Shown piece by piece: positions 25,001 to 35,900 of a DNA stretch of 64,000 nucleotides. The stretch is taken from NCBI GenBank assembly GCA_001414485.1, contig LLEY01000092.1, positions 62,001 through 126,000 of the forward strand, read 5' to 3'. How positions within the stretch are numbered: the stretch's first letter is position 1; the number at the start of each line of letters is the position of its first letter. The position numbers were made by a program, and so were the translations under genes. The DNA comes from Calycina herbarum (lineage: Eukaryota; Ascomycota; Leotiomycetes; Helotiales; Pezizellaceae). The notes beneath the pieces were generated by a model. It was given only the letters and a program-made list of their open reading frames with translations. It ran no database searches and was not told the origin of the DNA.

Positions 25001-27191
25001 CATCAAAAGTCATGCTTTTTGTCTCATTCGGAAGCAGGCGTCTCAACTTCATTGCACTAGTTGGTGGTGGTGGAAGCGGTGGAAGATCAGTTGGGCTTCC
25101 TGGGTGTGACATAAAAAGGGATCTTCTTAAACCAACTGAGGAGCCGGACTTGCTCCGTCTATGCTCGCTGGGAAATATATGTCGATCCTTCTCAGAGTCC
25201 TCTCTTTTAATGGGACGTGGTCGATGTATGACAGAATTTGATGATTTGAGGGGCGTGCCATACGATGAGTTGTCCAATATGTTTCCAGCCGTCTTCGGTC
25301 GTTGGGCCGAAGAATTCATAATATCCTTGACCATGGCAGGGTTGTCATAAACAATCTCATTGATCAACATCACCGTCTGTTCTTCACGTTCCAGCGGTGG
25401 TGTGACACGCTTTCCTCCGGCCCTAGGGTTCGATGGCAACCCTATCGTGCCTTTCCTTTGGAGTTGAACTGGTGGTTTTGGAGGAGGCTTCTCGTCAACG
25501 GTCCTTTCGAAGCTATTGGAATTTCTGGGCGAACGACGACGAACCTCCTCACGACCCGGGGAGAGGGAAACAGATGTTGTGCTTGCGTTTGTTGGGCTGT
25601 GAGACAAATTTGAACCATTCGAACCAGGTATCGCTTGAATGGTTTGACTGAAAGTCTCCTTTTGAATTTGTGATGGTGGGGTTGGAGCAGCTCGACCAGG
25701 AACAAGGCGAGACCGGGCAGCCATTCCTTCACGTCGTTCTCGCTCGTTTGCAGCTGCTGTGGCAAGGTCAATAGTCGGGATTTTCGCAAAGGGTTGAACG
25801 GAGCTATCCTCGCTGTTGTTTGCTACTGGGGCGGAAATTCCTCTGCCCCGAACTGTTGGTTTCGTTGGTGTCTTTGACCAGTTGAAAAGTGACTTTTTCG
25901 GTTGGGTTATAAGAGAAGCTGAAAATGAGCTGGCTGTCACGATATCTGTAGTGTTGATTCTCGCGGGTCTGATCTGTGGGGCCATTATTGGCATAGTTCC
26001 AGCTCTTCCAGCTGCTCCGAAACTAGTAGGGAAGACACCACTGGATCCTCGATATCCAGGACCCTTTGACTGGGGGGGGTTGGAAGCTTCTCCTCCCATA
26101 ACTTGAACCGATACCTCTTCATTCAGCTTCGCGAAACCACGGGCATCTCCTTGAAAGTTTGATTGGAATCTTGCTCCTCCTGAGTCACGGGGAGTTGAGG
26201 ATGGGTTAACGACAAAGAGACCTCTACTATTGGTATAGTTGTGGCCTGATATTGGGGACCCATCGCCAACATCCTCGTTGAATATTTCCCTAGTTGCAGG
26301 TGGCGATGGCGTTATGAATGGAGATTGTGCTTCCGGCGTCTTTTTCTCCTCCTCGTTCTTGATCATCAAGGCGCCCGAAAAGATTGTCATAGTGCCTGCA
26401 TCCGTTAGAATCAATTCCACTACACGGTCCTTCGATTTACTGACCGACAACTACAAGAAGACCATTAGCAGGTACTGTAGTTCTGATAATTAATGCCATG
26501 TCTGTTATTCCTAGAATCATGGGAACGCTCGTCTATATATGAATTAGTAGGCTTCGGTCAATTTGGCGTGTAACTCACTCCTGTCCAGACAGCAAAAGCT
26601 ATAATACTGAAAATGAGAGCCCTGTTTTTGCTACCCCGGCTTCCTCGAATAACCAAAACCCCTATGATAATAACTTCGAGTGCGAGAACAACAATGGCGA
26701 TGGGAAGAACCGATGTATTGGCGACACACACGGGTGCAAAATCCGGTCTCGTCAATGCCACCAATATGCCTCCCGCAACTAGTCGCAACCCCAAAATTCC
26801 TTGCAGTATTAATTGAGAAGTTGTCGATTTCGTCCCTTGATTCACTGCCCATAAGAAGAACTGTTCTACGCTGACCCGTGCCAATTGATCGAATGATGTC
26901 GTGAAGACCAATAGGGCCTGGCAAGTAGTTCGTGCTGTCGTTACCATAAGGTTGAAGAAGCTGATTTGGGCCCATAACGCGGCAAATAATAGGAACATGA
27001 TGAGGACCAGCCTCCGGCCGTCCTTGGAGAGATTCGTTCCATGCCCTTTATAATAAATAAATAACGCGCCTGTCGCTGCTTGAAGAAGAATACCACTGTG
27101 ATAATGATTAGCTTGAGGGGGAATAGAAACCTCGTCATACTAACAATGAAAAAGCGGCCGTCAATGTCTGTATGCTACTTGGGAGCGACAT
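19030..27191 (-). CDS. seven-TM protein with a giant Trp-motif repeat tail, 2653 aa
   Basis: Exons 27191-27145, 27095-26579, 26532-26445, 26395-23297 and 23240-19030 total 7962 bases. The first 240 or so residues form about seven hydrophobic helices with short loops, so the protein should be anchored in a membrane. Some 2400 residues follow that are rich in Ser, Thr, Pro, Lys and Ala with no enzyme motif: Pro-rich stretches, an acidic cluster in the DSDMDADSDDDFD style, and many short motifs centred on Trp. Five 25-residue repeats (pattern MWxxALNVAxxKSAPRLQRQ) are followed by seven to eight units of 75-95 residues. Each unit contains a LESxxFWQAP box, an RNWL box, a SLTWxP box and an MWSKxxxFDR box. 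I do not recognise a characterised family. The tail looks disordered and suited to multivalent binding, for example as a cortical scaffold; that is inference. The fourth exon start was chosen because GTCAGT...CTAAC...GCAG restores the frame. Confidence 0.85.
21289..21610 (-). repeat. 75 bp tandem repeats inside the seven-TM protein gene
   Basis: The CCACAT (anti-sense MW) landmark occurs at 21289, 21364, 21439 and 21514, exactly 75 bases apart, with a diverged fifth unit at 21589. Each unit encodes 25 residues ending in a SAPRLQRQ-type sequence. Substitutions between units are mostly silent or conservative, and no unit has an indel. Confidence 0.85.
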
Positions 27192-30100
27192 GATTGCTAA
27201 AATATTATTATAATAACCCAATCTATGGGGAAATATGGAAGAGAACGGTAAAACGAAAGAGCATCGTGAACGATGATAGTTAGCAAATTCCCATATTGGT
27301 CGCGGACGACGATTGCGGGGATGGGGAAGAGACGACAACGACAACAACAGAAAATGCGTCTGTATAGAGTAGAGCAGAGAGGAAGATAGGAAGTCACGAG
27401 AGTCCTTGGGACTTGAGACTCAGGAGTGGAGGGTTCCAGCGGCGTGGCGGGAGCCAAGCCCAGATGGCAGCTGCAGATTTCGCACAGGGTGATCTGGGCA
27501 CCATGCTGGATGCTGCCAAGCTGGTGATTGCGGTCCCGGCGCACTTTCCATTGGACTGTCAATTAAACATTTGGACCTCTGGTGACGGTGGTATCGCCTC
27601 GATTCGTTTCCTTCTCCCGATGTGCAAGAACTGGAACAAGATCTCTGACGGCGTTATGGCAGGAGGTGGGGTCGGCGCCACACAATGATTGGCCAGGGTA
27701 GGGGTGTTGTCCATTTTAGGTGCAGCCGTGCGTGGAAGAGCCTCCTGCTCCTGTTTCACACGAAACCCTCTCCAGTTTCGTATTGCACAACCGAGCTGGC
27801 AGAATTTAGAAAACCCAGCGCGCGGCCAACTGTAAATTCGAAAGAAATGCTTGGTGCGAAATACTTTCTGCACCTCTTATCGGCCAAGAGTGTGAAGCGC
27901 ATGCAGATATAAATCATAAGGTTATAAACAGGCTTGCATCTGCGTCGGTATGAAAGCCTGGTAAATCCACGAGACCAGATCAAAGACGCGACAGCCTGCA
28001 TCGAAATAACGTAGCGATAAATGAAGAAAAACCAAGTTGAGTATCAGACAAAGACCATGAGCCGAAGCAGCTTTGAACGATTGGGGTTCCGGATGTTTTT
28101 CAACCGGCCTATCAAGATGTAACTCGCTTATAATACCAACGAAGTGATGTATTCGGTACTTCAGCTGGACTTTGTGGCTACAAAAGTCCATCCGTAGTGA
28201 GGTGAGGTGAGGTGAAGTAGTGCGCCATCCCAGCTGCGAACACTTAGGTAGATGTGGACTCGATAAGAATCATTTGATCTCGCGCTGTTGTCATGTCTTC
28301 CCGAGTTACAGTGTTGTCAATCAACTGCAACAATTTTGTGAACTCTCTCCTATTTTGACATGAATTGGAAAGCTCGTTCTCAGTTAGTATGGTCTAGCCT
28401 GTTATTGGAAAGAGTAAGCTATTGGCTTACAGGAAATCTCTGGAGCGCCTGCCGCCTTTTTTAACGGTACCTGGACCAGTGTATTCCGGATAGTTTGGCA
28501 TGAGACGAACTTTTTAATGCCCCGTTGGGACAGTTCCGTTCATGTCAAGTACTCGGTACCTAGATTTCATCAGACTGGAATACGAGTGACAAATATAGCT
28601 TTCTGAGGAGGCGGTTCGATACGTGTAACAGCTTGCTTCGTGGGCCCTGAATGCGAGCCTTCCATGTTCACTCCGAGAAGATCTTGGCGAATATAAATAT
28701 AAGTGGGATCCCGTCCCGAGAACTTAAAAGTGAAGCACAATCCAGCCTCCACGTGTAACGATGAGACAGATTTTGGTAGCTCCATCGTCCGAAACCTTCC
28801 AAGAAATGAGAAAATATTATTCGAGATAGTTGGGGAGAATTGAGATTTGTATTCTCCAATTCCCAGACCTTCTCAGATGATAGTTGTGATTGTTCGACCA
28901 CACCAGTACCGCCATACCAAAATCCGCTCCTCACCGCTACATGCGGAGCCAACTCGGAAACTGCGATAAAATAATGATGGTGACAAAACAAATGATAAGA
29001 GGTCGACATAATTAAGATACGACCATGAGATGCTCAAATTTCCACAGTTGGCACCCGAAGTGGTGGATGAGACCATTCCACCGACTAATTTGCTCTACAA
29101 CATATTGGTTGGTAGAGAGGGAGACCCTCCATTATTCAACCAAGACTCGATCCAAGACTCGATGAATCAAAGCAATTATCCCAAAAGGCTCGAATAATTA
29201 AGGTTGTGTAACCTTTATTGTTCTAGAAGAGTTGGGACAGTTGTAGAAGGATCAGTGCCTTGAGAGTACAGGCACAACTTTTTGCAGCTCCTAGTGCTAT
29301 TGCCGTACAACAAACTCCCAAAAATTGAAGATCTGATGCGTTACCCATCTTGAAAGGTGGATGCTGTTATTGGAACTGAAAACATAAAAAGAGTATGCAT
29401 GAAATTGGTGGGCAAATGAGGCGAAACAAAATGGACAGCGCAAGAAAAAGCCGACGCAACATGGACGCGGAAAAATGATTGACAATTGACGCAAAGCCCA
29501 ACTTGAATATATCAATTAAAATGATCGCGTTAACTTGCTATCTCTGTACGCCAAGACATAAAATGAATAGATCTGGTCTTGTCGGTCTCGATTTCAATGT
29601 GAGAGTGCCATCGTTCCTCGCACTCCGAGATACTCCACCTCTGGTGCATGACGATGTTTTGTTACTGTGGTACTTCGTATACCGGTAGACGCCTGTCGAT
29701 TTGGTGGGTATCTTTTCAACTCGTAATGCAGATGCTCTTCTTTCCTGTTGCAAAGCTTGGTGTTGGGAGTAATCGATTTCTAAAGGAAGCAAGGAGGAGG
29801 GGCAGAGCAGAGCAGAGAACCTCTGGCGTCTCGGCCCGGCTGAGAGTCGTACACGTGATCACTATCTCAATACACTAACCCGCATTCGGAAAAATCATGC
29901 CACTTCTCGGCTCTCGAAAGGTTTCTGGCACCACACGCAGATACAACCGCGCAGATAGCAATGCAAACTCCTCCACCCTCTCCTCTTGCCGTCTTCTCGC
30001 AGTGTGAACTGATCAAACTCTCCTCCCCTACTACCCTCCACCATCCTCCCGATCCAGGCTTCATCCTCGCCTGTCCTTGCCCATCGCTGCCCTCTTCCTA

Positions 30101-30239
30101 TGAAATCCAAACAACTTACGAGAAAATCAGGTCAGACTGACAGCCCACCTTGCCCAGGTGCAGCATTCCTCTGCCGCCAGCAGCAAACTCAACACCACCA
30201 ACACCAACCCTCCCCTCCCCTAATCACGACTACCTGACA
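27192..30239. promoter_or_regulatory. 3 kb divergent intergenic region
   Basis: It separates the starts of the seven-TM protein and SREBP genes. It includes a short GAGGT tandem run at 28198-28216 and a pyrimidine-rich SREBP leader after about 29960. No supported coding frame was found. Confidence 0.5.
29852..29862 (+). promoter_or_regulatory. E-box / sterol-element-like site upstream of SREBP
   Basis: CACGTGATCAC lies about 380 bases before the SREBP ATG. It contains the palindromic E-box CACGTG and most of the ATCACGTGAT type of site bound by Tyr-bHLH SREBP factors. Autoregulation is known for fungal SREBPs; whether this site is used is inference. Confidence 0.4.
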
Positions 30240-32992
30240 ATGACGTCCAAGAACACAGTCGATCCAGCTGCGTTGTCAGGCCTTACAGCAGGTTTTGGCA
30301 TCAACGACTTCGACGACCCCGTGGCGTTCACCGAGACGCTGGATCAAGAGCCTCTCTTCCCAGCCGATTGGGACCAGCAGGAAACCCCTCCTTACGACGG
30401 CAACCTCTATTCCACCCCTTTGAATTGGGATCCTCCAGAACCTAAAATCGAACCACTCCAAGCCGCGCCATACACCACCATGAATACCCTCACGCCAGCA
30501 CAGCAAGAGAAGTTGCGCAACATTGCCATGCCTAATCACCTCCAATATCGCAGCCACAATAGTCCCAACTCCACAGCGAGCTATAAGAGCAATTCGGTGT
30601 CGTCGCCCGAGACGAACGACAACAGCCGTAAGCGCAAGTCCTCTGCCTCCGGCGATGATGAAGAGGACGAGGATTCTGCAGAAGGACATCCACCAGTGAA
30701 GAAGACGGCGCATAATATGATTGAGAAGCGATATCGAACAAACTTGAATGACAAGATTGCTGCTCTGAGAGACAGTGTACCAAGTCTCCGGATTATGACC
30801 AAGAGTGCTCGCGGAGAAGATACCGCTGATGATAGAGAAGAGCTTCACGGACTGACACCTGCTCATAAATTAAACAAGGCAACTGTTAGTACATCCTTTC
30901 ACTCTAACCAGGAAGCAGCCCAACTCACTCCTATTAGGTTCTCAGTAAAGCCACGGAGTACATCAACCATCTCGAGAAACGCAACAAGAGATTACTCGAG
31001 GAAAATACTGAGCAGAAAGCTCGTCTTGCTGCTTTCGAGACCTTGTTCCGCTCAGGTTCAATGGGCTTCGCTCCTACACCTCCAATAACCAACCCATTCC
31101 AATACCCCCGAGACTACAACACACCAGGACATTCCCCAACCGTTGACCCTCAAGGAATGATACAAGTCCCGGAAGATATTCGACGCCTTAATGCTCAAGC
31201 AAACCAACAACAAGCTTATGCTGTGCCACAACAACAACAGCAACAGCAGTTCAGCCAAAGACAACCAATTGGGCCCAACGGTTGGCAAACTGGAGGTGGA
31301 TACTTTGGCAAATTGATGGTTGGATCCTTAGCTGGTCTTATGATCATGGAAGGATTCAGCGAAACGGAGCAGACAACTGACACCCCCGGTGGTCGTGGTC
31401 TCTCCGCACTCCCATTCCAGCTTCTTGGAAGCATTTCAAAGACCCTGTACTCGTCAATGGACGTTAGCCTACTTGGTTACCACGTTCCAGCAGTTCAAAC
31501 ACTACATTACATGAAGGTCTTCCTTATCATTGGCGCTGTTGTGTCCATTGTCCTTCCCTCGATGTTTGCGAGAACTCCAAAATCGAAGAGCGAAAAGACC
31601 CAAACTGCTGCCCTAGCCGCAGCGCCATCACTCGCGTCATCAATTCAAGTACGTCGACAGGCTTGGCTTACTGCAATCCAAACGGTCTGGGTTCCACGCC
31701 ATAACTTCTTCCTCGAGGCGGCTGCCCTTATCCTCAAAATTGGAAAGCTTAGCATTCGAAATTTCATCGGTTCTGATGGCTACGCCTATTTGACTGGTAT
31801 CACTCAACAAGAAGAGGCTGCTCGAGTCAAAGCTTGGGAAATCGCTCTTGATGCTCAATTGGCTGGTGGTGATGTTGAGGTGAGCAAGAGTCGACTCACT
31901 TTGACCTTATTAGCTTCAGGCACTTTGCCAGACACGCCAACCCGGTTGATGCTCAAGGCATTGCATATTCGTGTACTTCTTTGGGAGGTTGGTAACGCCG
32001 GTTTCAATGGCTACTACATGTTTCACGAGGTTGCTGCGAAGATGGCTAGATGGAAGTGGAATGAAGCAAAGCAAATGCAACGAATGGCACTTAAGACCAA
32101 GGACAAGAGACAGGGTGAATTCCCGGAATATCTGCAAGCTCTTCTTGAGGAGGATTGTGATGATGTTCTTACGGACTGCATCGGTCAACGCGCATACAAC
32201 CTGGCCTGGAACCTTCCAACTACTTACAACGTCCTCGGTTCAAGTGATGGCATGAATGGAGTCATTGATGACTTTGCCATTCGAAGTCCTCTTGATGCCG
32301 TTGCTGCTTGGTACTCCAGTCTTGTTCTCCAGAGAGCACTGACCGCAAGCCTCGATACAAAGACTGAAGATACCGAAAAGCTCGCTTCGATCACCAAAAA
32401 TATCGCTCTTGCCATAAAAGTAGCACCAACAGGATCTCGGTCCCAAGCTCAATCCTTGGTAGCTCGTGCTCTTCTCGTAAAGGAAAAGCGCGGAGCCAAC
32501 ATCGCCAACTCTCTTCACGTCCTAGGCCCTTTCAAGCCAAAAGAGACGAAAGATAACGACTCCACCTTGATCCATTCAACCTCCTCCATCTCCACCCTCC
32601 CAGATATCAAGATGTCCCTACGCTGCGCAATGGCAATCGCATATCTCGAACGCTTTCCCTCCCCCCATAACCCCGTTGAAGCACACCGTATCATCAACAG
32701 CGTTGTCCCGGCCAACCTCAGTCTTCTCGGTTTCACCGCTGCTTTCCATCTCATGGAGCGATTGGATGCTCATGAGAAGATGGCTGTTTCTTGTTCCGGG
32801 GCGTTGGAGAAGTTAGCTGGCAATTTGAGGATTTGGATTGGAGGTCCGGAGGGGGAGAAGAGTGGATTGGAGAGGGACGTTAAGAGGGGGATGGTTGAAC
32901 GGTGTTTGTGTGTTACGAAACGCATTGTGGGGATGGAGAGGGATGCTGGGTATGAGAGTATGAGTGAGGTGGATGATAGTGAGGGTTGTTGA
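30240..32992 (+). CDS. srbA: sterol regulatory element-binding protein (SrbA/Sre1 type)
   Basis: Exons 30240-30884 and 30938-32992 encode 899 residues. SREBPs are ER-membrane transcription factors released by proteolysis when sterol or oxygen is low; they activate ergosterol, iron and hypoxia genes. An acidic N-terminal activation region is followed at about 155-245 by a bHLH-zip with the SREBP-specific Tyr (HNMIEKRYRTNLND) and LSKATEYINHLEKRNKRLLEE across the intron. A Gln-rich stretch follows, then two membrane segments (about 335-355 and 406-428). The C-terminal half matches the fungal DUF2014 region. Start: the ATG at 30240 is the first after the pyrimidine-rich leader and leads straight into the acidic domain. 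The length is a little below that of Aspergillus SrbA. The intron sits inside the bHLH, between loop and helix 2. Confidence 0.95.
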
Positions 32993-35900
32993 TCGATTCT
33001 TGCTTTGTGTTTTGGTGTGGGTTGAGTGAGTGAGTGAATGGTTTTTTTCGAGATTGTTTGTACATTGACTTTGACTTTTTGATGGATGGGTGGATCATGG
33101 GTGGGATTTGCTTTTGGGGGCGTTTTGATAATGGGCCTCATTGCGATTTGGGATATGTGTGTGAGGGGGCGTTTTTGAGCACAAAATTCTTTTTGGTTAT
33201 TATTGAGAAGATATTACTCATTTCTCGTTTGTGTTTGGTCAAAACTCTATACCGCTCTTGCATTACTATTATATTATACTATACTCTACACACTTCTTCT
33301 TTTTTTGTTTGTTTTTATTATGTTTTGTTGATGGGGAATGGAATGGTTGGAATGATGAGGTGGTGGGAATGATAATATTTTCATATCTAAGTTTTTAAAT
33401 GAAGAATACCCTTTTCAAAAATAGTATCTATAAGTCTTACTGTTTCTCACCCGAGTTATTTGCGTATCCTTTTGAATGGTATACATCCTCCAGAGATTGC
33501 GACTTAAAAGGGAACCAGTTGTTACTTGCTACCTGATCATCCTAGAATCAAAACTGCAGAAGAACGCGCGATGGTCCGAGATCCAAAATCTTGTTTGGAG
33601 GGACAAAGAGTCTCCCCTCCCCGCCTTGGAGCACCGGCTATGATATATATTTGAGAACTCCTTCCTCTTCCGCTTTCTAAAGACGCCTTTAGCGGTTTGA
33701 AATGAAAATTCATACTAACTGCCGTCGAATATTCTTCCCTGTCGAATTAAAGAGTTTGGCAATTGAAGATCATTTTCTGTTTCTGTACTGGAGTTGTGAT
33801 GTCATATATAGTGATTTCTGCTAATGTCTATGTTTTCTGGAGATTATTTTCAGGCTTTCCTGTCACTCGTAAAGTCGCAGCTGCGAGACTTTTGGGATCA
33901 TCTCCCGTGATTGAGAATGAGATGTACTAGGATTCAGGAATAATCACGGGCGTGATGCTTTTTTGTGAATTGATTGGGGTATCTACATATTATTTTCTTT
34001 TGGCAGGGGTCAAGTTTGGAAAGGGTCATTAGACGATTGTTTTGTTGATGAGACGGTATATTTAATAATAAGATGAAGTTTAACTAGATTAGGCAGACAT
34101 GCAAATGACTACATATGCTTTTTGAAATGACAATGCCCCCGGCACTTGAACTCACATGCATGCCAGGAATAATCAACATAGTGCGAAAATACTACTGCGA
34201 GGGGTAACTCGGGAGATTCGTTACTTGAACACTTCTCTCAATATGAGTCCCGCACAAAAAAAGACACAAATTTGAGACAGTTCTTGCCCCTCATGAATAC
34301 ATCTGGAGCGCGATGTTCTGAAGTGGTGGTGGGATATGTTGTGTTTGTCTTAATACCATGCCAACAGAGAAGGCGACTGTAAGCTAAGTAGATCTGGAGA
34401 TTTACAAACGCCTTTGAGAAAGTTTGAGATGAATTATCGTCGAGAATTCTTCTGCTGTCGAATTGGTATTCTTCAATCCTTGCATCTCAACATTTTCGAA
34501 GCCTAATTTAGAGCAGGACTTTAATATTATAAAATCCTAGTATCCCAATAATCTAGGTCGTGGGTGATAATATTTGGGGACTGGCTCGATGTAAATGGGA
34601 ATCCACACCCTGTGCTCTGCGTCCTTTTGTGTTCTGTCTGTCTTGTAAATTTTGCTGGTTGGCTATTGATATAGTAAGATGCTCTCGAAATTCGTGGTAC
34701 TAAATTTATTTTTTGGAAAGAAAGAGGTGCTCCCGGCACCTCCTTTTTAAAAACAGTATACTACATGGCGAATCTTGGGGCAGGTGTCGTGATTAGGTTT
34801 AACTTGATAGTTTGGTGGATGTGTGATACAAGTCGAAATATCGAGGTTAAGCAGTACAATAGGTAGATGAGCTTTATTTTCAGGGGGGTGTAGTCCACAA
34901 GTCTGGCACCCAACAAATCAGGACTTGGAGCAATAATATTCCTCGCCCGGCGAATTGTTGTCGAAAATGATTCTACTGTCGAATCAATCCCTTACAAGTA
35001 ATATATTAAACAGATTTTAGGAAACGGGATTAGAAAGAATTTGAGAGTATTATATTCTAGTATTTCTATTATAAGGAAGTAAGGTTTGGATCCTTGTTGC
35101 CAAGCGATTCCGACAGTCCATGTAGAAGCTGTCGTTTGTTTATGGCCTCTTTTCGTTCCATTCTAGAAGTTTTTCTTGCTCGCCAATGATATAGGATGAT
35201 ATCCTGAATTGCGTGTTTCTGAACATCTTTCTCGAAAAGAATATGTACTGTGCCTCATATGAAACCACCTTTTCTCGTCGTACTATGATGGTGAGTTTTT
35301 ACGAGGGGGAAAGGCGGTAACTGGTTAACTCAATAGGAAAACCCACGTTTGTTAAATTCTTCCATGGTTGGTTGCATCACTTCTCTTGAGAAAATCGGTT
35401 GTAGATTTATTCCAAAAATTGTACCTTCTTCATTATTCCTATAATGAGCAATTTTCTGATGGTAATATTTCCCTTCACCAAATCTCTCTCCTCTCCATTT
35501 ATAATACTTGTAATTGTCCTTACGAGCCCTGGGATCATTACTGCGGTAAAGATTCTTGGGGCAATCTAGTTGTTGCGGGAAGGACACGTGACCACGCTAG
35601 TGGAGAACCTGTAGATAGTTACCTTCTCTCTTTAGACGTTTTACTACACCAACATAAGAGATTACTATCACTGTACTCACTCGCCCAGCCATAAGCCGTG
35701 AATCGTGAACGAATCCTTTATGCTACACTAGTTCTTCTACCTAGAAATTTCATACAGGCCAAGAAGCTCGAGAAGATACCTGTATTGCTTTGACATAATT
35801 TATATTATTATACCAATAAAGAATTGAGGTGCTGTTGATGAGGAAGCTACCGTCGAAAAGTGTATTGGCGTTTGATTTTCACCGCCGGGTAATTTGGAAG

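Noticed and set aside
21840..25789. Long plus-strand frames opposite the seven-TM repeat gene
   Set aside because: They are antisense shadows of a repetitive, stop-poor coding sequence.
26435..26460. A 25-base intron reading in the seven-TM gene (GTACCT...TTGTAG)
   Set aside because: Too short to splice; the alternative GTCAGT...CTAAC...GCAG intron (26396-26444) restores the frame and completes the last TM helix.
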